NCBI GenBank assembly: GCA_003507655.1
Contig: DNUZ01000023.1
Location: 40,289 to 104,288, forward strand
DNA from: Lachnospiraceae bacterium
GTDB lineage: Bacteria; Bacillota; Clostridia; Lachnospirales; Lachnospiraceae
DNA length: 64,000 nt
Direction: 5' to 3'
The stretch's first letter is position 1. Every line of letters begins with the position of its first letter. This document shows, piece by piece, positions 1 to 8,869 of this stretch. The position numbers and the translations under genes are program-made. The notes below the pieces were generated by a model, which was not told the origin of the DNA, ran no database searches, and was given only the letters and a program-made list of their open reading frames with translations.

Positions 1-132
1 AGCAAAACACTATACATGAACAGCCAGACTAAGATTTACTAATTTTCTCCCAAAGTCACAAAAGCAGTCTCAGCTTTGTGCAAGTTGCCAGCCACTAAGT
101 TGTGAGCCACCGTTTGACACCCTAATCTTATA
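1..132. repeat. Right half of a palindromic repeat element (copy 1, cut by window edge)
   Basis: Bases 1-132 match 12879-13010 in the same orientation almost base for base, with a few substitutions (for example in the stretch after AAAGCAGT and in the last 30 bases). The second copy is complete and shows that this is the right half of a roughly 320-bp imperfect palindrome ending in an inverted repeat of GATTAGGGTGTC. The left half lies outside the window. No protein is encoded. Confidence 0.85.
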
Positions 133-167
133 AATAGAATTATATAGATAGAAGAGGATATGCACAG

Positions 168-1121
168 ATGAAGTGGAATAAGTTTACAATTAAAACAACA
201 ACAGAAGCAGAAGATTATCTGAGTGCCATGTTAGATGAGATCGGTGTGGAAGGGATCGAAATTGAAGATAACGTCCCACTTTCAAAGGAAGACCAGTCGG
301 CAATGTTTATTGATTTTTTGCCGGAACTGCCACAGGATGACGGTACCAGTAAAGTGAGTTTTTATATAGATGCCGAAAAAGATTATGAAGAGATTTTAGA
401 GCAGGTCAAAGCAGGGATCGAAGAATGGCGTCAGTTTGTCGACATTGGAGAGGGCAGCATCGTACAGAGTGAGACCGAGGACATTGACTGGCAGAACAAC
501 TGGAAAGAATTTTTTAAAGCCTTTACCATTGATGATATTTTGATCAAACCGACCTGGGAAGAATTAAAAGAAGAGGATAAAGGAAGAATTTTGATCGAGA
601 TCGATCCGGGAGTTTCTTTTGGAACCGGAAAACATGAGACAACACAGCTTTGTATCCGTCAGCTCCGTAAATATATGAAGGATTCGGCAAAAGTCTTAGA
701 TGTTGGCTGTGGAAGCGGGATTCTTTCCATTGTTGCATTAAAACTCGGAGCAGGAGAGGTAGTAGGAACCGACATTGATAAAGACTGTATCATGTCTGCG
801 AACGAGAATTTAAAGGTCAATCATTTAGAAAATGCAAAAACAGAGTTCTATGTGGGAAATCTGATCGATGATACGCAGTTACAGCAGACCGTTGGAAACG
901 AGTGTTACGATATCGTAGTGGCAAATATTTTAGCAGATGTCATTATCCCGATGGCACCTGTCATTCCGGCACGTCTGAAAAAAGGTGGTATTTTTATCAC
1001 ATCGGGTATTATTGACTTTAAAGAGCAGGAAGTAAAAGAGGCTTTGGAAAAAGCAGGATTTGAGATATTAGAGACGAACTATCAGGGCGAGTGGGTCAAC
1101 ATTACAGCAAAAAAATGTTAA
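168..1121 (+). CDS. prmA: Ribosomal protein L11 methyltransferase PrmA
   Basis: Cytoplasmic SAM-dependent methyltransferase expected to trimethylate ribosomal protein L11. The 317-residue length is normal for the family. The N-terminal third is the substrate-recognition domain; the catalytic domain shows PGVSFGTGKHETT near residue 147, the SAM-binding loop VLDVGCGSGILS near 176 and NILADVI near 250. The start follows GAAGAGG at a workable distance. It is the first gene of a run with rsmE, a cysteine desulfurase and thiI, separated by 1-37 bases, so co-transcription is likely. The palindromic repeat ends only 36 bases upstream, so the operon promoter must lie in or next to it. Confidence 0.95.
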   Translation: MKWNKFTIKTTTEAEDYLSAMLDEIGVEGIEIEDNVPLSKEDQSAMFIDFLPELPQDDGTSKVSFYIDAEKDYEEILEQVKAGIEEWRQFVDIGEGSIVQSETEDIDWQNNWKEFFKAFTIDDILIKPTWEELKEEDKGRILIEIDPGVSFGTGKHETTQLCIRQLRKYMKDSAKVLDVGCGSGILSIVALKLGAGEVVGTDIDKDCIMSANENLKVNHLENAKTEFYVGNLIDDTQLQQTVGNECYDIVVANILADVIIPMAPVIPARLKKGGIFITSGIIDFKEQEVKEALEKAGFEILETNYQGEWVNITAKKC

Positions 1122-1158
1122 GGTGTCTGCGATAAACAGTAGCAGAAGGAGAGAGGAC

Positions 1159-1905
1159 ATGCATCAGTTTTTTGTAGACAGAGAACAGATCGGAACAGAA
1201 TATATAACGATTACCGGAGAGGATGTAAAGCATATCAAAAATGTGCTCCGTATGAAAGAGGGCGAAGAGGTTCGTATCAGTGACGGTGCCGGTGGAGACT
1301 TCTTTTGTACGATAGAAAAAGTAACTTCCGAAGAAGTGCTTGCAAAGATCCTTCCAAAAGAAGCCGGGAATACGGAACTTCCCAACCGTATTTTTCTATT
1401 TCAGGCGGTGCCGAAAGGGGAACGCATGGAGTATGTGATCCAAAAGGCAGTGGAACTTGGAGTCTATGAGATCATTCCGGTAGAGATGAAGTACTGCGTG
1501 GTACGTTTAGACGATAAGAAAAAGGAGAAAAAAAGAGAGCGCTGGCAGGCGATTGCAAAGAGTGCCGCGAAACAGGCAAAGCGGAGCAGAATTCCTGAAA
1601 TTCACCCGGTTATGAGTTATGATCAGGCAGTAGAGTATGCAAAAAACTGTCAGCTCTGTCTTGTGCCGTATGAAAATGAGCGGGGCATGAAAGGCACAAG
1701 GGAGGTATTGAAAAAAATAGAACCGGGCATGGATATCAGCATCATCATAGGACCCGAAGGGGGATTTGCCGAGGAAGAGATTGATGCGGTCAGAGAGGAC
1801 ATGGAGGTACTGTCCTTAGGAAAGCGGATCCTTCGCACCGATACAGCCGCAATTACCGTGATGAGCATGCTGATGCTGGAAATAGAAATGAAAGAAGAAG
1901 AGTAG
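1159..1905 (+). CDS. rsmE: 16S rRNA (uracil-1498-N3)-methyltransferase RsmE
   Basis: SPOUT-class methyltransferase that modifies U1498 of 16S rRNA. From the ATG at 1159 the protein has 248 residues; this start has AGAAGGAGAG just upstream and gives the typical N-terminus MHQFFVD, so the in-frame start at 1123 is rejected. A PUA-like N-terminal domain is followed by the knotted SAM-binding part, with IIIGPEGGFAEEE and LGKRILRTDTAA near the C-terminus, the hallmark of RsmE. It follows prmA closely, a pairing common in Firmicutes, and ends one base before the cysteine desulfurase start. Confidence 0.95.
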   Translation: MHQFFVDREQIGTEYITITGEDVKHIKNVLRMKEGEEVRISDGAGGDFFCTIEKVTSEEVLAKILPKEAGNTELPNRIFLFQAVPKGERMEYVIQKAVELGVYEIIPVEMKYCVVRLDDKKKEKKRERWQAIAKSAAKQAKRSRIPEIHPVMSYDQAVEYAKNCQLCLVPYENERGMKGTREVLKKIEPGMDISIIIGPEGGFAEEEIDAVREDMEVLSLGKRILRTDTAAITVMSMLMLEIEMKEEE

Positions 1906-1906
1906 A

Positions 1907-3064
1907 ATGGAAGCATATTTAGATAATTCTGCAACGACAAGATGTTCGGAAAGTGTCCGCGACATCATGTTACAGGTCATGATGGAAGATTACGGAAATC
2001 CATCCTCCTTACATCTGATGGGAAAAAAAGCAGAGGATTATATCAAAGAAGCAAGAGAGAAAATAGCAAAGACATTGAAAGTAACGGAAAAAGAGATCGT
2101 TTTTACTTCCGGAGGTACGGAATCGAATAATTTAGCGATCATCGGAAGTGCCATGGCAAACCAACGTGCCGGAAAACATATTATCACAACGGCAATTGAA
2201 CATGCATCGGTTGCAGCGGTGGTCAGTTTTTTAGAAGAACAGGGATTTGAGGTAACCATTCTTCCGGTGGATGAGAATGGACAGATCTCCTTAGAAGAAT
2301 TAGAGGCTGCAATACGGGAAGATACCATTTTAGTGTCAATGATGCAGATCAACAATGAAATGGGAGCAATTGAGCCGATTGCCGAGGCAGGGGCATTGAT
2401 CAAGAAAAAGAATCCGAACACCCTGTTTCATGTGGATGCGATCCAGTCCTACGGAAAATTGCGGATCTATCCGAAAAAAATGAGTGTGGACATGCTTTCT
2501 GTCAGTGGACATAAACTGCACGGACCAAAGGGAAGCGGATTTTTATATATCAAAGATAAGACAAAAGTAAAACCGATCCTGTTTGGTGGCGGCCAGCAAA
2601 AAGGGATGCGCTCCGGCACAGAGAATGTTCCGGCAATTGCAGGACTTGGTGTTGCATGTGAGGAGATCTACCGGAATTATGATGCGAATTATGCACACCT
2701 TAGGGAAGTCAAGGAAGCATTTTTAAAAGGGATCGCCACCATAGAGGGAACACATATCAATGGCTGTGTGGGAGAGGATTCGGCACCGCACATTGTCAGT
2801 GTCAGCTTTGAGGAGATCGATAAGAGTGAGGCACTTTTACATGCCTTAGAAGACCGTGGCATTTATGTATCCGCGGGGTCTGCCTGCTCATCTAACAAAC
2901 CGGCAGTCAGTGCAACCTTAAAAGCCATCGGTGTGCCAAAGGCAATGTTGACAGCGACACTGCGTTTCAGTTTTTCCGTGCATACAACGATCGAAGAGGT
3001 AGAGTACGCCTTGGATGCATTGCGGGAACTGCTTCCGTTTTTACGGAAATATCGCAGCCATTAG
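1907..3064 (+). CDS. Cysteine desulfurase (NifS/IscS family)
   Basis: PLP-dependent enzyme that takes sulfur from cysteine as a persulfide. It has 385 residues. The PLP lysine lies in SGHKLHGPKG near residue 203 and the catalytic cysteine in SAGSACSSNKP near 326, on the short loop typical of the NifS/IscS group. The gene lies directly upstream of thiI, 31 bases apart, so its likely job is to donate sulfur to ThiI for 4-thiouridine in tRNA, as described for the NifZ-ThiI pair of Bacillus. That partner assignment is inference from context; a wider role in Fe-S assembly cannot be excluded. Confidence 0.92.
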   Translation: MEAYLDNSATTRCSESVRDIMLQVMMEDYGNPSSLHLMGKKAEDYIKEAREKIAKTLKVTEKEIVFTSGGTESNNLAIIGSAMANQRAGKHIITTAIEHASVAAVVSFLEEQGFEVTILPVDENGQISLEELEAAIREDTILVSMMQINNEMGAIEPIAEAGALIKKKNPNTLFHVDAIQSYGKLRIYPKKMSVDMLSVSGHKLHGPKGSGFLYIKDKTKVKPILFGGGQQKGMRSGTENVPAIAGLGVACEEIYRNYDANYAHLREVKEAFLKGIATIEGTHINGCVGEDSAPHIVSVSFEEIDKSEALLHALEDRGIYVSAGSACSSNKPAVSATLKAIGVPKAMLTATLRFSFSVHTTIEEVEYALDALRELLPFLRKYRSH

Positions 3065-3095
3065 AAAAAATCACAGACAATAGAGAGGAAATACA

Positions 3096-4274
3096 ATGTA
3101 TCAATCATTTTTAATCAAATATGCAGAAATTGCGATCAAAGGAAAGAACCGACACTTATTTGAAGATGCACTGGTGTCTCAGATATGCCATGCACTGCGC
3201 GAGGTAGACGGTGAGTTCAACGTCCGCAAAGAGCAGGGCAGGATTTATGTAGAGGCAGAGTCAGAATTTGACTATGAGGAAACGGTAGAAGCCTTACAGC
3301 ATGTGTTTGGAATCGTGGGGATCTGCCCGGTGATCATGGCACAGGATGAAGGATTTGACGCCTTAGCCCAAATGGTTGTTGCGCATGTGAAAGAGGTCTA
3401 TGGTGATAAGAGTCTGACCTTTAAAGTAGATGCGAGACGAGCCAGAAAGAATTATCCGATGACTTCCATGGAGATCAATGCAGAGTTAGGCGGCAGGATT
3501 TTAGACGCGTGTCCGAATATGAGTGTGGATGTCCATGACCCGGATGTAATGGTCCATGTGGAGATCCGAAATCAGATCAATATTTATTCGAGTGAGATAC
3601 CGGGACCGGGAGGAATGCCGGTTGGTACAAACGGCAAGGCAATGTTGCTGCTTTCCGGAGGAATTGACAGTCCGGTTGCCGGATACATGATCGCAAAGCG
3701 TGGTGTCAGCATTGATGCAACATATTTTCATGCACCGCCATACACCAGTGAACGTGCAAAACAAAAAGTAGTAGACCTCGCAAAATTAGTTGCAAAATAT
3801 TCCGGTCCGATCAATCTGCACATTGTCAACTTTACGGATATCCAGCTTGCAATCTATGAAAAATGTCCGCATGATGAGCTGACCATTATCATGCGCCGTT
3901 ACATGATGAAAATCGCAGAACATTTTGCAAAAGAGAATAAATGTTTAGGACTGATCACCGGAGAGAGTATCGGTCAGGTGGCAAGCCAGACCATGCAGTC
4001 ATTAGCGGCAACCAACGAAGTATGTACGCTGCCGGTTTATCGTCCGCTGATCGGTTTTGATAAACAGGAGATCATTGAGATTTCTGAAAAAATTGACACC
4101 TACGAGACATCGATCCTTCCGTTTGAGGACTGCTGTACGATATTCGTAGCTAAGCATCCGGTAACAAAACCGAATCTGAATGTCATCAAACACTCAGAGC
4201 AAAAACTGAATGATGTCATTGATGAGCTGATGAAAACAGCAATTGAGACAACAGAGGTCATCAGAGTAGAATAA
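3096..4274 (+). CDS. thiI: tRNA 4-thiouridine synthase ThiI
   Basis: Sulfurtransferase that adenylates and thiolates uridine 8 of tRNA. The 392-residue protein has a ferredoxin-like/THUMP N-terminal half (about 1-165) and a PP-loop ATP pyrophosphatase domain with LLSGGIDSPVAGYM near residue 187. A Cys-Cys pair in FEDCCTIF near 345 matches the catalytic cysteine position of E. coli ThiI. The C-terminal rhodanese domain of the E. coli enzyme is absent, as usual in Firmicutes, so persulfide must come from elsewhere, plausibly the desulfurase just upstream. A strong terminator follows 5 bases after the stop. Confidence 0.95.
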   Translation: MYQSFLIKYAEIAIKGKNRHLFEDALVSQICHALREVDGEFNVRKEQGRIYVEAESEFDYEETVEALQHVFGIVGICPVIMAQDEGFDALAQMVVAHVKEVYGDKSLTFKVDARRARKNYPMTSMEINAELGGRILDACPNMSVDVHDPDVMVHVEIRNQINIYSSEIPGPGGMPVGTNGKAMLLLSGGIDSPVAGYMIAKRGVSIDATYFHAPPYTSERAKQKVVDLAKLVAKYSGPINLHIVNFTDIQLAIYEKCPHDELTIIMRRYMMKIAEHFAKENKCLGLITGESIGQVASQTMQSLAATNEVCTLPVYRPLIGFDKQEIIEISEKIDTYETSILPFEDCCTIFVAKHPVTKPNLNVIKHSEQKLNDVIDELMKTAIETTEVIRVE

Positions 4275-4278
4275 AAAA

Positions 4279-4308
4279 ATCCCGCCTGTTTTTCAGGCGG
4301 GATAAAAA
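4279..4308. terminator. Bidirectional intrinsic terminator between thiI and the HPr-like gene
   Basis: A 10-bp perfect stem (ATCCCGCCTG / CAGGCGGGAT) with a five-T loop is flanked by A-runs and followed by TAAAAA. It can terminate thiI on the plus strand and, with the T-run on the other strand, the convergent HPr-like gene. Confidence 0.9.
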
Positions 4309-4322
4309 CCATAATTTAAAAA

Positions 4323-4556
4323 TTAGTCTACAATGTAAGGTTTTAAAATGTCCATGATCTCATCTAAATGATCTTCGGCATGGATGACTAATTCGATCGG
4401 TTTAGATAAATCCAGTGAAAAGATACCCATGATGGATTTTGCATCAATAACGTATCTGCCGGAAACCAGATCAAAGTCGAACTCAAACTGTGTGATAGCG
4501 TTTACAAATGATTTTACCTTATCAATGGAGTTTAAAGAAATTTGTACTGTTTTCAT
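4323..4556 (-). CDS. HPr-like protein lacking the phosphorylated histidine
   Basis: A 77-residue protein with the HPr fold pattern. The central SIMGIFSLDLSKPIEL region matches the serine-46 helix region of PTS HPr (the segment read by HPr kinase and CcpA), and the C-terminal helix HLDEIMDILKPYI fits. The usual GLHARPA loop with His15 is replaced by SLNSIDKVKSFV, with no histidine there, so it cannot accept phosphate from enzyme I in the normal way. It may be a regulatory HPr paralogue of the Crh type (inference). It has its own promoter (4596-4624) and GGAGG ribosome site and is transcribed alone on the minus strand. Confidence 0.75.
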   Translation of the reverse strand: MKTVQISLNSIDKVKSFVNAITQFEFDFDLVSGRYVIDAKSIMGIFSLDLSKPIELVIHAEDHLDEIMDILKPYIVD

Positions 4557-4595
4557 ATAAGTAGACCTCCCATAGTTACTATAGATGTTTGTTTA

Positions 4596-4624
4596 AGTGT
4601 AATCTTTTTAATTAGAAAAGTCAA
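4596..4624 (-). promoter_or_regulatory. Promoter of the HPr-like gene
   Basis: Read on the minus strand: TTGACT (plus 4619-4624), a 17-base spacer and TACACT (plus 4596-4601), 40 bases before the HPr-like start. Hexamers and spacing fit a vegetative sigma-A promoter. Confidence 0.7.
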
Positions 4625-4654
4625 CCAGAGTAAAGGAAAAATAAAGGAAAAAGT

Positions 4655-5965
4655 ATGAGAAGAGCAGCACTGCATAATTTGGGCTGTAAAGTCAATGCTT
4701 ACGAGACAGAGGCAATGCAGCAGATACTTGAAAAAGCAGGATATGAAATTGTTCCGTTTCAGGAGCAGGCAGATGTGTATGTCATCAACACCTGTTCCGT
4801 GACCAATATGGCGGACCGTAAATCCAGACAGATGATACATCGTGCAAGGAAGCAGAATCCGGATGCCGTCATCGTTGCCGCCGGTTGTTATGTGCAGACG
4901 GCAGGCGAGCGGCAGGAAGAGGATGAAACCATAGACATTGTCATAGGTAATAACAAAAAACATGAACTTGCCGAAAGACTTGAAGAATTTTTTGAAAAAC
5001 ACGAAAAGGCAAGAGCCATGATCGATATCAACTGTCCAAAAGAGGGCTATGAGGAGCTTTCTTTAAGCAGAACGGCAGAGCATACCAGAGCGTTTATTAA
5101 AGTACAGGATGGCTGTAACCAGTTTTGTACTTATTGTATTATTCCGTATGCCAGAGGAAGGGTAAGAAGCCGAAAACCTGCGGATGTGTTAGGCGAGATC
5201 CAAAGACTGGCAGAAAACGGCTATCAGGAAGTAGTGCTGACCGGCATCCATCTAAGCTCCTACGGCATAGACATTGAGGACGATCTGCTGCATTTAATAG
5301 AACAGGTGCATGAGATCGAAGGGATCCAGAGGATCCGTTTAGGTTCTTTAGAACCAAAGATCGTAACAGAGGAGTTCGCAAAGCGGTTATCGGAATTAGA
5401 AAAAATCTGTCCGCATTTTCATCTGTCGTTACAAAGCGGATGTGATGCAACGTTAGAGCGGATGAACCGTAAATATACAACCGAAGAATACGCAAAAAGC
5501 TGTGGATATCTGCGTAAATATTTCAGAGAGCCGGCAATTACAACGGATGTGATCGTAGGATTTCCGGGAGAAACAGAAGAGGAATTTGCAGTAACAAAGC
5601 AGTATTTAGAAAAAATACATTTTTATGAAATGCATATTTTTAAATATTCCAAACGTCAAGGCACCAAGGCAGCAAAAATGAGCGATCAGATCGATGAACA
5701 GATTAAGACGAAGCGGAGCAATGAACTGCTTGCCTTAGAGAAGAAAATGTCTAAGGAATTCCGGGATGCCCATATCGGAAAAGAAGATGAGGCATTATTA
5801 GAGGAACCGGTACAGATTGACGGTGTGGACTATTATGTCGGATTTACAAAAGAGTATGTCAAAGTAGCAGTCCGCTCAGAAAAAGACCTTTCAAACTGCA
5901 TGGTTCGTGGCAGGATCGAAGGGGCATTGAATGAAAATGTATATCTTATGACAGCTTATAGTTGA
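4655..5965 (+). CDS. mtaB: tRNA t6A37 methylthiotransferase MtaB
   Basis: Radical-SAM enzyme that converts t6A37 to ms2t6A37 in ANN-decoding tRNAs. The 436 residues show the methylthiotransferase N-terminal domain with its three iron-sulfur cysteines (LGCKVNAYE, NTCSVTNM, AAGCYVQ), the radical SAM CNQFCTYC motif near residue 153 and a C-terminal TRAM-like part (about 375-436). The AAAGGAAAAAGT ribosome site is purine-rich. It is divergent from the HPr-like gene, and the 98-base gap holds both promoters. Confidence 0.95.
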   Translation: MRRAALHNLGCKVNAYETEAMQQILEKAGYEIVPFQEQADVYVINTCSVTNMADRKSRQMIHRARKQNPDAVIVAAGCYVQTAGERQEEDETIDIVIGNNKKHELAERLEEFFEKHEKARAMIDINCPKEGYEELSLSRTAEHTRAFIKVQDGCNQFCTYCIIPYARGRVRSRKPADVLGEIQRLAENGYQEVVLTGIHLSSYGIDIEDDLLHLIEQVHEIEGIQRIRLGSLEPKIVTEEFAKRLSELEKICPHFHLSLQSGCDATLERMNRKYTTEEYAKSCGYLRKYFREPAITTDVIVGFPGETEEEFAVTKQYLEKIHFYEMHIFKYSKRQGTKAAKMSDQIDEQIKTKRSNELLALEKKMSKEFRDAHIGKEDEALLEEPVQIDGVDYYVGFTKEYVKVAVRSEKDLSNCMVRGRIEGALNENVYLMTAYS

Positions 5966-6037
5966 ATTTTAATCCCGGATATATTAAAATGGGAATATCA
6001 GTTGTGCGAACGAAAGAGCAAATAAGGACGTGAAAAA

Positions 6038-6301
6038 ATGCAGGATTTAAAGAATACCCAGTACTTCAAAGTAGAAAAGGAACCACAGATGAAGGTAAGC
6101 GATGTCATCGATGTTGTTTATCATGCATTATCTGAGAAAGGATATAATCCTGTGAATCAGATCGTGGGTTATATTATGTCAGGAGATCCTACCTACATCA
6201 CCAGCCATCGGAATGCAAGAAGCCTGATCATGAAGGTGGAACGTGATGAGTTAGTGGAGGAAATCCTGCGTGCATATATCAAAAATAATTCGTGGAAGTA
6301 G
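6038..6301 (+). CDS. ireB: IreB family regulatory phosphoprotein (DUF965)
   Basis: An 87-residue cytoplasmic protein. The pattern [34 protein letters not shown] with [13 protein letters not shown] is diagnostic of the IreB/YrzL family. In Enterococcus, IreB is a phosphorylation target of the PASTA kinase IreK and affects cephalosporin tolerance; the same link here is inference. It sits 12 bases before ruvX in the widely conserved ireB-ruvX-DUF1292 order. Confidence 0.92.
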   Translation: MQDLKNTQYFKVEKEPQMKVSDVIDVVYHALSEKGYNPVNQIVGYIMSGDPTYITSHRNARSLIMKVERDELVEEILRAYIKNNSWK

Positions 6302-6313
6302 GGCAGATATTTT

Positions 6314-6736
6314 ATGAGAATCATCGGTTTGGATTTTGGCTCTAAGACAGTAGGTGTTGCAGTCAGTGATGAATTGGGGCTGACAGCACAGGGAGTCGAG
6401 ATCATCAGAAGAGAGTCACCTAAAAAGCTGCGCCGTACTTTAGCAAGGATTGAGGAACTTGTTGTGCATTACCAGGCAGAACGGATTGTGCTTGGATATC
6501 CAAAGAATATGAATAATACAGAGGGTGAACGCTGTGAAAAGACGCTGGAGTTCAAAGAAATGTTAGAACGCCGGACGTCTCTTCCTGTCACGCTATGGGA
6601 TGAGAGGCTGACAACCGTATCGGCAGACCGTGCCATGATAGAAGGAAATATTCGTCGTGAAGATCGTAAGCAGTATGTAGATAAATTAGCAGCAGTCTTT
6701 ATTTTACAGGGATATCTGGATTCGCTGAAATTGTAA
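6314..6736 (+). CDS. ruvX: Holliday junction resolvase-like protein RuvX (YqgF)
   Basis: A 140-residue RNase H-fold protein of the YqgF family. It shows [20 protein letters not shown] at the N-terminus with the first acidic residue, [12 protein letters not shown] in the middle, and [12 protein letters not shown], typical of the family. Proposed roles are pre-16S rRNA 5'-end maturation or junction resolution; sequence alone does not decide. It lies between ireB and a DUF1292 gene, the usual Firmicutes cluster. Confidence 0.92.
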   Translation: MRIIGLDFGSKTVGVAVSDELGLTAQGVEIIRRESPKKLRRTLARIEELVVHYQAERIVLGYPKNMNNTEGERCEKTLEFKEMLERRTSLPVTLWDERLTTVSADRAMIEGNIRREDRKQYVDKLAAVFILQGYLDSLKL

Positions 6737-6785
6737 GAACACCAAAAGGGTGGAATAAGAAAAAAAGAATAGGAAAAAATAAAGA

Positions 6786-7052
6786 ATGGATAAGGTAGAA
6801 TTTTTTGATGAAGAGTCAAAGGAATACATAGAACTCTATGTATTAGAACAGACGCGTCTGAACGGAGCAGATTATCTGTTAGTAACCGTGGATGAAGAAG
6901 GAGATTCCGACGCGTTGATCTTAAAAGATACATCAGCACAGGGAGAAGAGGATGCCGTATATACGGTTGTAGAACAGGAGCAGGAGCTGAATGCCGTTGC
7001 AAAGATATTTGCAGAACTGTTAGGAGAAGAAGCTGACATTGAGATGTCATAA
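6786..7052 (+). CDS. DUF1292 protein of unknown function
   Basis: An 88-residue, strongly acidic protein (FFDEESKEYIELYVLEQT at the start; EDAVYTVVEQEQELNAVAKIFAEL near the end), matching the YrzB/DUF1292 family. Its function is not known. It completes the ireB-ruvX-DUF1292 cluster. In many relatives a Fur-type repressor follows; none is present here. The next large gene is an RNase J. Confidence 0.85.
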   Translation: MDKVEFFDEESKEYIELYVLEQTRLNGADYLLVTVDEEGDSDALILKDTSAQGEEDAVYTVVEQEQELNAVAKIFAELLGEEADIEMS

Positions 7053-7072
7053 ATAAAAGAGAATAAACAGCA

Positions 7073-7207
7073 ATGACGATGGAAACTTTTGCTGATCAGA
7101 GTATACACAAAAGCAAGGTGGGATACTGCAAAAAAGTGAAGTGCCATGGTGATTGCGTGATCATGAAAAGAAACGGAAAAATAAATTGTACGGAGGAATT
7201 ATGTTGA
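7073..7207 (+). CDS. Possible 44-residue cysteine-rich small protein overlapping the RNase J start
   Basis: An ATG-initiated reading frame fills the gap between the DUF1292 gene and the RNase J gene. It encodes 44 residues with five cysteines, including CKKVKCHGDC and a terminal NCTEELC. Its TGA stop overlaps the RNase J start (ATGTTGA), which would allow translational coupling. The upstream AAAAGAGAATAAACAGCA is only a weak ribosome site. I recognise no family. Spaced cysteines suggest metal binding, but this may be a chance open frame. Confidence 0.35.
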   Translation: MTMETFADQSIHKSKVGYCKKVKCHGDCVIMKRNGKINCTEELC

Positions 7208-8868
7208 AAAAGAAACAAAACTCAAAATTGAAGATCATTCCACTTGGAGGATTAGAACAGATTGGAATGAATATTACTGCCTTTGAATATGAAGACAGTA
7301 TTATTGTTGTGGACTGCGGATTGTCTTTCCCGGAGGATGATATGTTAGGAATTGACTTAGTCATTCCGGATGTAACTTATCTGAAAGAGAATTTAGACAG
7401 GGTCAAAGGATTTTTTATCACACACGGTCATGAGGATCATATCGGTGCGATCCCATATGTTCTGCGTGATGTCAATGTTCCAATCTATGCTACAAAGCTG
7501 ACGATGGGAATCATTGAGCATAAATTAAGAGAACATAATATGCTCACAAAAGTAAAAAGAAAAGTTGTAAAATACGGACAACATATCAATTTAGGATGCT
7601 TCCGTGTAGAATTTATCAAGACAAATCACAGTATCCAGGATGCGGCAGCGCTTGCAATCTATTCACCGGCAGGAATTGTTGTGCATACAGGAGATTTTAA
7701 AGTAGATTACACACCGGTCTTTGGGGATGCCATTGACTTACAGCGTTTTGGAGAAATCGGAAAAAAAGGTGTACTGGCATTAATGTGTGACAGTACGAAT
7801 GCAGAACGTCCGGGATTTACGATGTCCGAAAAGAGCGTCGGTGCAACCTTTGATGAGATTTTTTCGGAGCATAAGAATACGCGTATCATCATTGCAACTT
7901 TTGCGTCGAATGTAGACCGTGTACAGCAGATCATCAACTCCGCAGAAAAATTTGGAAGAAAAGTAGGCGTCGAGGGACGAAGCATGGTCAATATCATTTC
8001 CACAGCTTCAGAACTCGGCTATTTGAAGATACCGGACAATACCTTAGTGGAGACAGACCAGTTAAAGAATTATCCGGATGAAAAAACGGTATTGATCACA
8101 ACCGGAAGTCAGGGAGAGTCCATGGCGGCTTTATCCCGTATGGCAAACGGCACACATAAGAAAATTACGATCAAGCCGAAGGACACCATTATTTTCAGTT
8201 CCAATCCGATCCCGGGAAATGAAAAAGCAGTTTCCCATGTGATCAACGAGCTTTTCCAGAAGGGGGCAGATGTTATTTTCCAGGATGTCCATGTATCCGG
8301 TCATGCCTGTCAGGAAGAGATCAAGCTGATCTATTCTTTAGTAAAACCGAAGTATTCCATACCGGTACATGGTGAGTACAAACATCTGATGGCGCAGGCA
8401 AAGGTAGTAGAAGACCTTGGCATGGATAAAGATAATATTTTCATCCTTTCTTCCGGAGATGTGTTAGAATTAGATGAAGAGGGTGCAGAAGTGACCGGAA
8501 GAGTCCAGACAGGAGATGTCATGGTAGACGGACTGGGTGTTGGAGACGTTGGAAATATCGTTCTGCGTGACCGCCAGCATTTAGCGGAAGATGGAATCAT
8601 TATCGTCGTGATGACATTAGAAAACGGTTCCGGAAGAGTGCTTGCAGGACCGGACATTGTTTCGAGAGGTTTTGTCTATGTCCGCGGCTCAGAGAGTCTG
8701 ATGGATGAGGCAAAAGCAGTTTTAGATGAGACCATGGATTACTGCATGGATAAAAATATTACCGACTGGGGAAAGATCAAATCCGAGATCAAGGATTCCT
8801 TAGGAGATTTTGTCTGGAAAGAGACAAAACGCCGTCCGATGATCATGCCAATTATTATGGAAGTGTAA
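7201..8868 (+). CDS. Ribonuclease J
   Basis: Metallo-beta-lactamase/beta-CASP nuclease with 5'-3' exo- and endonuclease activity on RNA. From the ATG at 7201, preceded by ACGGAGGAATT, it has 555 residues and starts MLKKKQNSKLKIIPLGGLEQIGMN, typical of the family. The longer in-frame start at 7153 lacks a good ribosome site. The metal motif THGHEDHIGA is near residue 75, with later NHSIQDA, HTGDFKVD and the beta-CASP region including TTGSQGE and HVSGHA. ylbF starts one base after the stop, an RNA-turnover pairing. Confidence 0.95.
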   Translation: MLKKKQNSKLKIIPLGGLEQIGMNITAFEYEDSIIVVDCGLSFPEDDMLGIDLVIPDVTYLKENLDRVKGFFITHGHEDHIGAIPYVLRDVNVPIYATKLTMGIIEHKLREHNMLTKVKRKVVKYGQHINLGCFRVEFIKTNHSIQDAAALAIYSPAGIVVHTGDFKVDYTPVFGDAIDLQRFGEIGKKGVLALMCDSTNAERPGFTMSEKSVGATFDEIFSEHKNTRIIIATFASNVDRVQQIINSAEKFGRKVGVEGRSMVNIISTASELGYLKIPDNTLVETDQLKNYPDEKTVLITTGSQGESMAALSRMANGTHKKITIKPKDTIIFSSNPIPGNEKAVSHVINELFQKGADVIFQDVHVSGHACQEEIKLIYSLVKPKYSIPVHGEYKHLMAQAKVVEDLGMDKDNIFILSSGDVLELDEEGAEVTGRVQTGDVMVDGLGVGDVGNIVLRDRQHLAEDGIIIVVMTLENGSGRVLAGPDIVSRGFVYVRGSESLMDEAKAVLDETMDYCMDKNITDWGKIKSEIKDSLGDFVWKETKRRPMIMPIIMEV

Positions 8869-8869
8869 G

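Noticed and set aside
4553..5002. 149-codon open frame on the minus strand over the start of mtaB
   Set aside because: It covers the conserved N-terminus of mtaB on the other strand and has no ribosome site or recognisable domain.
6469..7050. 193-codon open frame on the minus strand
   Set aside because: It lies opposite ruvX and the DUF1292 gene, has no ribosome site and its protein is serine/leucine-rich without family motifs; a shadow of real genes.
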